DNA of 64,000 nt. It comes from Prevotellaceae bacterium. Its GTDB lineage: Bacteria; Bacteroidota; Bacteroidia; Bacteroidales; Bacteroidaceae. The DNA lies in NCBI GenBank assembly GCA_019420585.1, contig JAHZGX010000033.1, positions 41,984 to 105,983 of the forward strand, given 5' to 3'. The position numbers and the translations under genes are program-made. This document shows, in pieces, positions 43,877 to 51,785 of this stretch (position 1 is its first letter; each line of letters starts with the position of its first letter). Under the pieces are notes generated by a model. The model searched no databases. It saw only the letters and a program-made list of their open reading frames with translations, and was not told the origin of the DNA.

Positions 43877-45292
43877 ATGAATCAATCCATCAAGCCATTC
43901 ATGGACCGGGACTTCCTGCTTGACACCCCCACGGCGCGCACCCTTTACCATGAGGAGGCTGCCCACCTGCCCATCATAGACTACCACTGTCACCTCAACC
44001 CCAAGGAGATTGCCGATGACCACCGATTCCGCAGCATCACCGAACTGTGGCTAGGAGGAGACCATTACAAGTGGCGTGCGCTGCGCGCCAATGGTGTGGA
44101 CGAGCGTTACATCACGGGAGATGCCGATGACTGGGAGAAATTTGAGAAATGGGCTGAGACCATGCCTTACTGCATGCGCAACCCGCTTTATCATTGGACT
44201 CATCTGGAACTGCGCACGGCCTTTGGAATCTGCGACATATTGAACCCCGGGACGGCAAGGCAGATATACGATCGTTGCAACGAGATGCTGGCCAGCCCCG
44301 AGTTCTCGGCCAGGGGGCTGATGAGGCATTACCATGTGGAGGTGGTGTGCACCACCGATGACCCGGCAGACACCCTGGAGCACCATCAGAGCATACGCGA
44401 AAGTGGTTTCGGTGTGAAGGTGTTGCCCACCTGGCGTCCCGACAAGGCACTGGCTGTGGACAAACCGCAGGACTTTTCCACCTACATGACCAGGCTGGGC
44501 GAGGCCGCCAACGTGGAAGTAAACAGTTATCGGGCACTGATAGACGCATTGCAGAAACGCCACGACTTCTTTGCCCAGCAGGGATGCCGCCTCTCCGACC
44601 ATGGCATAAGCCACTTCCCTTGGCGCAAGTGCACGGAATCCCAGGCCAACACCATCCTTCAGAAGGCGCTTGCCGGGAAACAGGTGAGCATGGAGGAGAG
44701 CGAGCAGTTCGCTACCGCCCTGTTGCTGGAACTGGCCAGGATGGATGCGCGCAGCGGATGGACCCAGCAGTTCCACTATGGCCCCATGCGCAACACAAAC
44801 TCCCGCATGTTCAGCCGTCTGGGGCCTGATGCGGGTTATGACAGCATAGGCACTCAGGACACCTCTGAGTCCATGGCACGCTTCCTTGATGCGCTGGATA
44901 GCGAGAATCTGCTTGCCCAAACCATACTGTACTGCATCAATCCTTCCGACAACGAGATGCTGGCCACTATGGTGGGCAACTTCCAGCAGGCTCCCATGCC
45001 CGGCAAGATACAGATGGGAAGCGGCTGGTGGTTCAATGACCAACTGGACGGCATGGAGCGGCAGATGAATGCCCTCTCGCTCCAAGGCTTGCTCAGCCGC
45101 TTTGTGGGTATGCTGACCGACAGCCGATCGTTCCTCTCCTATCCCCGGCATGAGTATTTCCGCCGCTGCCTCTGCCGCATGGTGGGGCGTGACGTGGAGG
45201 ATGGATTGCTGCCCGAAAGCGAGATGCCCTTCATACGCCAGATGGTGCGTGACATCTCTTACTACAATGCCAAGCGTTACTTCCGCTTCTGA
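43877..45292 (+). CDS. uxaC: Glucuronate isomerase
   Basis: Isomerises D-glucuronate to fructuronate (and galacturonate to tagaturonate). The 471 residues have the metal-binding start YHCHLNPKEIADD, HWTHLELRTAFGI, CTTDDPADTLEHH, and the GPMRNTNSRMF and DTSESMARFLD segments of the family. It closes the transporter-uxuA-SDR-uxaC series; kdgK and kdgA, needed to finish the pathway, are not in the window. Confidence 0.96.
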   Translation: MNQSIKPFMDRDFLLDTPTARTLYHEEAAHLPIIDYHCHLNPKEIADDHRFRSITELWLGGDHYKWRALRANGVDERYITGDADDWEKFEKWAETMPYCMRNPLYHWTHLELRTAFGICDILNPGTARQIYDRCNEMLASPEFSARGLMRHYHVEVVCTTDDPADTLEHHQSIRESGFGVKVLPTWRPDKALAVDKPQDFSTYMTRLGEAANVEVNSYRALIDALQKRHDFFAQQGCRLSDHGISHFPWRKCTESQANTILQKALAGKQVSMEESEQFATALLLELARMDARSGWTQQFHYGPMRNTNSRMFSRLGPDAGYDSIGTQDTSESMARFLDALDSENLLAQTILYCINPSDNEMLATMVGNFQQAPMPGKIQMGSGWWFNDQLDGMERQMNALSLQGLLSRFVGMLTDSRSFLSYPRHEYFRRCLCRMVGRDVEDGLLPESEMPFIRQMVRDISYYNAKRYFRF

Positions 45293-45329
45293 ATCTCCCG
45301 CCAATGGGCGGTAACACACCGGTACAAGG

Positions 45330-45358
45330 CCGCCACATGGGACACACTCATGTGGCGG
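45330..45358 (+). terminator. Hairpin after uxaC
   Basis: CCGCCACATG pairs with CATGTGGCGG (10 bp, 9-nt loop), 37 nt after the stop. A-rich rather than T-rich sequence follows, so intrinsic termination is not certain. Confidence 0.5.
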
Positions 45359-45369
45359 TAAAAAACTGT

Positions 45370-45436
45370 CCAGTTGGGAAAAAATAATTTTCCAGTTAGA
45401 AAAAATATTTTTTCTCAGTTAGAGACTTTGATTTGA
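45370..45436. repeat. 22-bp-period array, family B copy 2
   Basis: Three units start at 45370, 45392 and about 45415 (spacings 22 and 23). Cores read CCAGTTGGGAAAAAATAA, CCAGTTAGAAAAAATA and TCAGTTAGAG, i.e. the reverse complement form of the CCAACTGG core in copy 1. Confidence 0.7.
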
Positions 45437-45661
45437 CACACTAAATGTGTGCGAGAGACTTTTGTGTGTCGTGTATTAGTATTGTTAGATGTTTTTTGAT
45501 TTCTAAATATTGGCTTTCCCATAAATGACTTCACGAAGAAGAACGTCCTGCCGGTGAACAAATGTCCTATCGTGTTTTCCCGCCCGCGTCTCCCCGCTTC
45601 TTCTCCGCATGTCCAGGTACCCGCACAAATGGCATGAAAGCCACAAGAGAGGGCTGTGAAT

Positions 45662-45694
45662 GTTTACACATTTTAAGAAAAAGCACTACCTTTG
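45662..45694 (+). promoter_or_regulatory. Predicted promoter of the SulP gene
   Basis: TTTA (45662-45665), a 21-bp gap, then TACCTTTG (45687-45694), 35 nt before the start codon. Confidence 0.5.
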
Positions 45695-45728
45695 CAGCCC
45701 GTAATACGTAATCATAACCCAACAGTTT

Positions 45729-47420
45729 GTGATGAACAGATTCAAATTTACGCCGCGCATTGTAAGCGAACTGCGGCATTACAACAGAGAGAAATTCATG
45801 GCCGACCTCATGGCCGGTCTTATTGTGGGCATCGTGGCTCTTCCCCTGGCCATCGCATTTGGCATTGCATCGGGCGTGTCTCCTTCACAGGGAATCCTTA
45901 CGGCCATAATCGGCGGTTTCATCGTGAGTACCCTGGGCGGAAGCAAAGTGCAGATAGGCGGTCCCACCGGTGCTTTCATCGTCATTATTTATGGTATTGT
46001 CAATGACCCGAAACTGGGTCTCTCGGGACTCATGGTGGCCACCATGTTGGCAGGCGTGTTCCTCATCCTGCTGGGTGTATGCCGCCTGGGCACCATCATC
46101 AAGTTTATTCCTTATCCCATTGTGGTAGGTTTCACCAGCGGTATTGCGGTAACCATCTTCACTACACAGATAAAAGACCTTTTCGGCCTGAGCATTGACG
46201 GAAAACTTCCAGGCGATTTTCTCTCTAAATGGATTGTCTACTTCCGTAACCTCGACACCATTGACTGGCCCACCACGGCTGTAGGGTTGCTGAGCATCCT
46301 CATTATTGCGCTCAGCCCAAAGGTATCTAAGAAAATTCCCGGATCGCTCGTGGCCATCATTGTGATGACTGTGGGCGTGTACTTCCTTAATGCCTACACC
46401 GACGTACATGTAACCACCATTGGTGACCTGTATCACGACATCAAGGCCAGCATACCACCCCTTGTGGTTCCTGACATCACGTGGGAGGGACTCAAGAACC
46501 TGCTGCCTACAGCCATGGTGATTGCCGTCCTGGGTGCCATAGAGTCCCTGCTCTCGGCCACGGTGGCCGATGGTGTGTGTGGCGACCATCACAATTCCAA
46601 CCAGGAATTGATAGGCCAGGGAGTGGCCAACCTGTGTACGCCTCTCTTCGGAGGTATCCCCTGCACGGGAGCCATAGCGCGCACCATGACTAATATCAAC
46701 AATGGCGGGCGCACCCCCATGGCCGGCATCTTCCATGCCATCGTTCTTCTGGTCATTTTCCTCGTGCTCATGCCCTTGGCTGCATTCATTCCCATGGCAT
46801 GCCTGGCCGGTGTGCTGGTGATAGTGTCATACGGCATGAGTGGATGGCGTACCTTCGTGCAGATGATGCGGAATCCTAAGAGCGACATTGCTGTACTGAT
46901 TGTCACCTTCCTGCTTACCGTGATATTCGATCTCACTGTGGCCATTGAGGTGGGGCTGCTTCTCGCCTGCCTGCTCTTCATGCGCCGTATGGCCGAGAGC
47001 ACGCAGATTAAGGTCATTGCCGATGAGATTGACCCCAATGAGGAAACCGATGCTGAGGTGCACGAGGAGCATCTGAGCATTCCCCAAGGTGTGGAGGTGT
47101 ATGAAATCAATGGCCCCTACTTCTTCGGCATCGCCAACAAATTTGAGGAACTTATGGCCACCATGGAGAAACGCCCCAAGGTGCGCGTCATACGTATGAG
47201 GCGTGTGCCTTTCATTGACTCCACAGGCATACATAACCTGCAGAACCTGTGCCAGATGAGTCGCAGGGAGGGCACTCATATCGTGCTTTCAGGTGTAACT
47301 CCCAAGGTATATGAAGTTTTGGAAAACAATGGGTTCGGCGAAATGTTGGGCGAGGAATACATCTGTCCCAATATTAACGTGGCACTGAAGAAAGCCGAGG
47401 AATTGACCGGCAATGTATGA
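45729..47420 (+). CDS. SulP family inorganic anion transporter with STAS domain
   Basis: Inner-membrane transporter of 563 residues. The hydrophobic part (about 20-410) contains LMAGLIVGIVALPLAIAFGIAS, GGPTGAFIVII and the central NQELIGQGVANLCTPLFGGIPCTGAIART signature, here quoted in parts (NQELIGQGVANL, GGIPCTGAIART). The cytoplasmic STAS domain is at about 455-563, with VYEINGPYFFGIANKFEEL and FIDSTGIHNL. Substrate could be sulfate, bicarbonate or a dicarboxylate; a separate carbonic anhydrase, which would favour bicarbonate, is not present. Confidence 0.9.
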   Translation: MMNRFKFTPRIVSELRHYNREKFMADLMAGLIVGIVALPLAIAFGIASGVSPSQGILTAIIGGFIVSTLGGSKVQIGGPTGAFIVIIYGIVNDPKLGLSGLMVATMLAGVFLILLGVCRLGTIIKFIPYPIVVGFTSGIAVTIFTTQIKDLFGLSIDGKLPGDFLSKWIVYFRNLDTIDWPTTAVGLLSILIIALSPKVSKKIPGSLVAIIVMTVGVYFLNAYTDVHVTTIGDLYHDIKASIPPLVVPDITWEGLKNLLPTAMVIAVLGAIESLLSATVADGVCGDHHNSNQELIGQGVANLCTPLFGGIPCTGAIARTMTNINNGGRTPMAGIFHAIVLLVIFLVLMPLAAFIPMACLAGVLVIVSYGMSGWRTFVQMMRNPKSDIAVLIVTFLLTVIFDLTVAIEVGLLLACLLFMRRMAESTQIKVIADEIDPNEETDAEVHEEHLSIPQGVEVYEINGPYFFGIANKFEELMATMEKRPKVRVIRMRRVPFIDSTGIHNLQNLCQMSRREGTHIVLSGVTPKVYEVLENNGFGEMLGEEYICPNINVALKKAEELTGNV

Positions 47421-47447
47421 CATGCGGCCTTGCCGCACATACACACG

Positions 47448-47498
47448 GAATTTCCCTCGCTGCATACCGTATCTGCGGATTTGCAGCGAGGGAAATTC
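47448..47498 (+). terminator. Terminator hairpin of the SulP gene
   Basis: A perfect 17-bp stem (GAATTTCCCTCGCTGCA with its complement) has a 17-nt loop, 27 nt after the stop. No U-run follows. Confidence 0.7.
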
Positions 47499-47530
47499 AT
47501 GCAGGAAAGAAAAATTAGCTTGGCGCAACC

Positions 47531-47561
47531 CTTGCCGGAAGCAGAATAAAGCGTATCTTTG
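47531..47561 (+). promoter_or_regulatory. Predicted promoter of the 87-residue protein gene
   Basis: CTTG (47531-47534), a 19-bp gap, then TATCTTTG (47554-47561), about 48 nt before the start codon. Confidence 0.65.
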
Positions 47562-47609
47562 TAAATCATGCATGTATACAGCATGGCAATGCTTAAAATA
47601 TCATAGACG

Positions 47610-47873
47610 ATGAAACGCAGGACACTGAAGAGAATGACCAATAACCTGTGCGGCGAACTATTTGCTGAGTGCATAGTGATGTCGCATCTGTACAAAGACA
47701 AACAGGAGCAAACCGACCAGATAATGGTAAAGATACTGAACGCACAGGACAGTCTGCTGAGCAGGCTGTCACATGTGGAGCCTGGCAACGTGAAGGGATT
47801 CTTCGAGAAATTCCATGAGGACTTGCAGGCACTGGAGCAGGAGACTGCCGAAATGATGAAAGCATTGGATTGA
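47610..47873 (+). CDS. Small helical protein of unknown function
   Basis: An 87-residue protein I do not recognise. It has a basic N-terminus (MKRRTLKRMTNNL) and is otherwise predicted helical with heptad-like spacing (ILNAQDSLLSRLSHV, FHEDLQALEQETAEMMKAL), suggesting a coiled coil or oligomer. No signal peptide or membrane segment is present. A good promoter and the tight link to the acyltransferase gene downstream (68 nt) support it as real. Confidence 0.6.
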   Translation: MKRRTLKRMTNNLCGELFAECIVMSHLYKDKQEQTDQIMVKILNAQDSLLSRLSHVEPGNVKGFFEKFHEDLQALEQETAEMMKALD

Positions 47874-47941
47874 GCATCGCGTCTGCAGCACAGTGGCTGA
47901 ACCGTGCCAGCACATTTCCTGATAATTGTAATCACAGAGGC

Positions 47942-48487
47942 ATGAAGCAGACTTTCTACCGGCGGATACTGTACAAGTGGATGGGTTTCTCTGAGGTGGT
48001 TACTGAACCACGCCCAGAGAAGTACATCATTGCCGTGGCTCCCCATACGAGCAACTGGGACTTCGTCATTGGCAGCCTCTATTGTCGCGCCGAGGGATTC
48101 CGCTGCAACTTTCTCATCAAGAAGGAGTGGTTCTTTTGGCCCATGGGCAAACTGATGCGCCGGATGGGAGGCATACCGGTGTTCCGGGACAAACGGATGG
48201 GTTCGACCGACAGGTTGGCCATGATGGCTCGGGAGTCGAATGAGTTTCATCTGTGCATCACGCCTGAGGGAACACGTAAGGCCAACAGGGAGTGGAAGCG
48301 CGGATTTTACTATATCGCCCTAAAGGCAGGGCTGCCCATCCTGCTTTACGGGCTGGATTATAAGGAGCGGAAAATCGAATGCACCAAGACCATTGTGCCC
48401 AACGGTGACGTGGAAGGACAGATGGCCGAAATCAAGGATTACTTTACACGTTTCGTGGCAAGAAAGCCCGAGAATTTCGCATTGTAA
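47942..48487 (+). CDS. PlsC-family 1-acyl-glycerol-3-phosphate acyltransferase-like protein
   Basis: A 181-residue member of the lysophosphatidate acyltransferase superfamily, acting at the inner face of the membrane in phospholipid or acyl-lipid synthesis. It has the HX4D motif HTSNWD (about 39-44), the acceptor-phosphate motif as TPEGTRK, and PVFRDKRMG between them. The start at 47942 excludes a 24-codon non-family extension that begins with TTG. The golvesin-type amidase gene starts directly at its stop. The acyl acceptor is not known. Confidence 0.85.
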   Translation: MKQTFYRRILYKWMGFSEVVTEPRPEKYIIAVAPHTSNWDFVIGSLYCRAEGFRCNFLIKKEWFFWPMGKLMRRMGGIPVFRDKRMGSTDRLAMMARESNEFHLCITPEGTRKANREWKRGFYYIALKAGLPILLYGLDYKERKIECTKTIVPNGDVEGQMAEIKDYFTRFVARKPENFAL

Positions 48488-51418
48488 ATGGAGAATATCA
48501 TCAGAGCCGCACTGCTGACGGCTGTCATCTGGGTGACAGGAACAGGGAAAGTCTGTGCACAGACTGACGCGAGGTCGTTGCGCACGTGCCTTGCCGACTA
48601 TATTGAAAACTACAACAGGAATGCCACCTGCTATACAAGTTACGACCGGGTAACCGTGGAAGACCTCAGCGTGAATGCTGAGGAGCGCAAGGTGTACATT
48701 TACCTCAGCGAGGGTTTTCTGGGACAGCCCTTTACGCCGGAATCAGTGCAGTCCATCAACGAGAACATAAAGCAGCGTCTGCCCAAGGGACTGAAAGGCT
48801 ATGAGGTGGTGGTATATGCTGATGGTACTCCTATTGAAATGCTTGTCCCTGTCAATTTGGCCAAATCCGAGGATCCATCCAGAGTGTACGGGAAGAAGGA
48901 GCAGAAAGTACATCCGTGGGTACAGAGGGAGGGACTTCCTTACACCATTTCGCGGGGACTTTGGGGGAGGCACCTTTGCTTGTGGGCCAGTCACGGCAAA
49001 TATTATAGCAACAGGGCGCAGAAGTGGGTGTGGCAGCGTCCTCGTCTCTTTTGCACGACAGAGGACCTCTTCACGCAGACCATTGTAATACCTTACCTCA
49101 TACCCATGCTCCAGAATGCAGGAGCGTGCGTATTCACCCCACGTGAGCGTGACTGGCAGAAAAATGAGGTGCTTGTAGACAATGATACACCCGACACCAA
49201 CGGCCTGTATCAGGAGGCGAACAGCAAGCAGGAATGGACTGACGGGGGCGTGGGGTTTGCTTACAAGCGCGCTTACTATCAAGACGGGGACAATCCCTTT
49301 GTAGAAGGAACAAGCCGCATGGCAGAAAGCGTAACGGGACGCAAACCAGTCAGTTGTGCCGTATGGCGTCCTGTGATTGCGGAGGAAGGTGATTATGCGG
49401 TGTATGTTTCCTACAGGACTTATCCCAACAGCATAGATGATGCACACTACGTGGTGCGCCACCAAGGCATTGACACACCTTTCACCGTCAACCAGCAGAT
49501 GGGTGGCGGGACATGGGTATACCTAGGCACATTCCGCTTCGGCGCGGGTGATTTGGACAACAACTGCGTTTTGCTGACCAACCAAAGTGAGTCGCGTGGA
49601 GTGGTATCGGCTGATTGCGTGCGCTTTGGAGGCGGCATGAGCAACATCGTGCGCTCAGACAGCAGCATGTCCTATGCCCTTGCTAGCGGACTTCCACGCT
49701 TCCTTGAGGCTGCACGCTATTCGGTGCAGTGGTACGGATTCCCGCAAGAGGTGTACCATGTAAAGGACAATGACGACTATGGCGATGACATCAATGCGCG
49801 TCCGGGAGCGGAAAACTATCTTGGGCGGGGAAGTTTCTATCTGCCTGGAGACAGCGGGCTTTGTGTCCCCATCGAGTTGAGCATGGCGTTACATAGCGAT
49901 GCCGGTTACAGAAAGGATAGTTCCATCGTGGGATCATTGGGCATTTACACCACCGACTTCTATGACGGAGTGACGGGTGCCGCATTGTCACGCCTTACAA
50001 GCAGGGATTTAGCAGACATCGTCATGACGCAGGTCTATGGTGACCTGAACAGCACGTTTGGCCAGTGGACACGCCGGCAGATGTACAACCGCAATTATGG
50101 TGAGACCCGGGAGCCTCAGTACCCTGCCATCATATTGGAGATGCTCAGCCATCAGAACTGGTCGGACATGCGTATGGCACATGACCCCTATTTCAAGTTC
50201 ACCTTGGCTCGGGCCATATACAAGGGCATACTGCGGTATCTCTCGGCAGTGCATAAGTGCGAGGCAGTGGTGCAGCCTTTACCTGTCAATAGTTTGAGTG
50301 GGATTCTGGATATGAGCAGGAGGAAGGTGAGACTCTCATGGAAGCCCACACCGGATATGCTGGACGGCACCGCTCAGCCCACTAAGTATGTCATTTACAC
50401 AAGCCGCGGAGGAACTGGATTTGACAATGGTACGCCCGTGGATGCACGTTCTACGGCAGTCGACATTGACGTGGAACCAGGCGTGACATACCGTTTCAGG
50501 GTATGCGCAGTCAACAGCGGAGGTGAGAGCATGCCTTCTGAGGAGGTGTGTTGCCACATGGCGACAGAGGATGCACCGCACATACTGATTGTAGACGGCT
50601 TCCAACGTGTGGCTGGTCCAAAGGCTTTCAACAGCATAAGCGAATCAGGATTCGACATGAGCCAAGACGCTGGCGTGGCTGATGTGAAGACTCCGGGATA
50701 CTGTGGATACCAACTCTATTTCGGCAAGGATGGTTGTGGCAAGGAGAATAGTACCGGACATGGTTACAGTGGCAGCGAACTGGAAGGCATGATACTGGCA
50801 GGAAACACTCATGACTGGTCTACGGTGCATGCAAGAGAAATCTTGCAGGGTGGGCAATACAACATCAGCAGCACTGTGGCATCAGCGTGCAGTGAAATTG
50901 ATGCAAGACAGTTTGACCTGGCTGATTTTGTATTTGGTGCACAATACGTTGACGGCTATGCCATGCGTGGCTACAAGACTTTCACGCCCGAGGTAAAGGG
51001 ATTAATGGAACAACTGACTCGCAACGGGAAAGGAATCTTGGTGAGTGGAGCCTATATCGGAACGGACATGACGACTCCTAATGAGCGGCAGTTCTTGACT
51101 CAGATATTGAAATGGACATCAGACGGAGCGATGTTTGCTGGCGACTGCTCAAGCGTGCAAGGCATGAACACACAGAGCGCAGTGTACACTGAACCTAACG
51201 AGGCCCATTACTGGGTGCGCCACATGGATGCACTGCAGCCTGTTTCCCCGGCCTTTGCCACGATGCTTTATGCTGATGGTCAAAAAGTCTCTGCCGTGGC
51301 TTATCAAGGCAATGATTACAAGGCAATCTCATTTGGCTTCCCGTTGGAGTGCATGATATCTCCTGAGGCACGCAGTGCCGTGTTTGCGGCATCCATGCAG
51401 TTCCTGCTGGGCAAGTGA
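48488..51418 (+). CDS. Exported N-acetylmuramoyl-L-alanine amidase-like protein split by a golvesin-type domain
   Basis: A 976-residue exported protein with signal peptide (about 1-25, ending KVCAQ). An amidase_3-like fold appears to be interrupted: the first zinc-ligand histidine is in LWASHGKYYSNRA (His169), then a golvesin/xanthan-lyase-type beta domain (about 285-385, YAVYVSYRTYPNSIDDAHY, GTWVYLGTFRFGAG, SADCVRFGGG), then LSMALHSDAG (His469) and the catalytic PAIILEMLSHQN (Glu551). An FN3 domain (about 600-695) and a C-terminal region of about 280 residues follow. It probably cuts a peptide stem or acts on a surface polysaccharide; the annotation xanthan lyase for relatives is not supported by the active-site residues seen here. 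Confidence 0.75.
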   Translation: MENIIRAALLTAVIWVTGTGKVCAQTDARSLRTCLADYIENYNRNATCYTSYDRVTVEDLSVNAEERKVYIYLSEGFLGQPFTPESVQSINENIKQRLPKGLKGYEVVVYADGTPIEMLVPVNLAKSEDPSRVYGKKEQKVHPWVQREGLPYTISRGLWGRHLCLWASHGKYYSNRAQKWVWQRPRLFCTTEDLFTQTIVIPYLIPMLQNAGACVFTPRERDWQKNEVLVDNDTPDTNGLYQEANSKQEWTDGGVGFAYKRAYYQDGDNPFVEGTSRMAESVTGRKPVSCAVWRPVIAEEGDYAVYVSYRTYPNSIDDAHYVVRHQGIDTPFTVNQQMGGGTWVYLGTFRFGAGDLDNNCVLLTNQSESRGVVSADCVRFGGGMSNIVRSDSSMSYALASGLPRFLEAARYSVQWYGFPQEVYHVKDNDDYGDDINARPGAENYLGRGSFYLPGDSGLCVPIELSMALHSDAGYRKDSSIVGSLGIYTTDFYDGVTGAALSRLTSRDLADIVMTQVYGDLNSTFGQWTRRQMYNRNYGETREPQYPAIILEMLSHQNWSDMRMAHDPYFKFTLARAIYKGILRYLSAVHKCEAVVQPLPVNSLSGILDMSRRKVRLSWKPTPDMLDGTAQPTKYVIYTSRGGTGFDNGTPVDARSTAVDIDVEPGVTYRFRVCAVNSGGESMPSEEVCCHMATEDAPHILIVDGFQRVAGPKAFNSISESGFDMSQDAGVADVKTPGYCGYQLYFGKDGCGKENSTGHGYSGSELEGMILAGNTHDWSTVHAREILQGGQYNISSTVASACSEIDARQFDLADFVFGAQYVDGYAMRGYKTFTPEVKGLMEQLTRNGKGILVSGAYIGTDMTTPNERQFLTQILKWTSDGAMFAGDCSSVQGMNTQSAVYTEPNEAHYWVRHMDALQPVSPAFATMLYADGQKVSAVAYQGNDYKAISFGFPLECMISPEARSAVFAASMQFLLGK

Positions 51419-51447
51419 CAACCACAGACAACACATACCTTATATAT

Positions 51448-51783
51448 ATGTACCAGATTATATGTAACGAAAAAGGGTCAAGGACTCTTGCAGTAATGGA
51501 AGAGCATCTGGAGACTATAGAGAAACATAATCTTTTTATCGACTTGCTGGACAGCAACGGCATCGTTGACGAGAATGTACTGGAGAAACTGCGCCTAAAC
51601 GTGCGCTCGCTGCTCAACAACGATTGCCCGGATTCTAGTCTACTGAAGTTCTGCCAGGACATTCTCTTCCATGACAACATGAAGGCACGTGGGTTGCATC
51701 AACTCATTCTACTCTATCTTGATTGGGAGAAGGAGAAACTGGATGCACTGAAACCTGAACTGGAGATAGAGAGCGAGAGTTGA
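51448..51783 (+). CDS. Conserved protein of unknown function
   Basis: A 111-residue protein (from MYQIICNEKG) that I do not recognise. It is mainly helical and acidic: HLETIEKHNLFIDLLDSNGIVD, quoted as HLETIEKHNLFIDLLD, then VLEKLRLNVRSLLNND and FCQDILFHDNMKARGLHQ. No signal peptide or membrane segment. An in-frame GTG at 51415 overlaps the preceding stop (GTGA) and would add 11 residues. It sits between the amidase gene and ygiQ, where small helical proteins often act as accessory factors; no role can be stated. Confidence 0.6.
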   Translation: MYQIICNEKGSRTLAVMEEHLETIEKHNLFIDLLDSNGIVDENVLEKLRLNVRSLLNNDCPDSSLLKFCQDILFHDNMKARGLHQLILLYLDWEKEKLDALKPELEIESES

Positions 51784-51785
51784 GC

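Larger units (their letters stand above)
45293..45728. other. Repeat-bearing intergenic region between uxaC and the SulP gene
   Basis: About 435 nt with a hairpin after uxaC, a family B array, an AT-rich tract and the SulP promoter. No gene is seen. Confidence 0.65.

Noticed and set aside
44051..45319. 422-codon minus-strand frame
   Set aside because: Antisense shadow of uxaC, with no motif or signal of its own.
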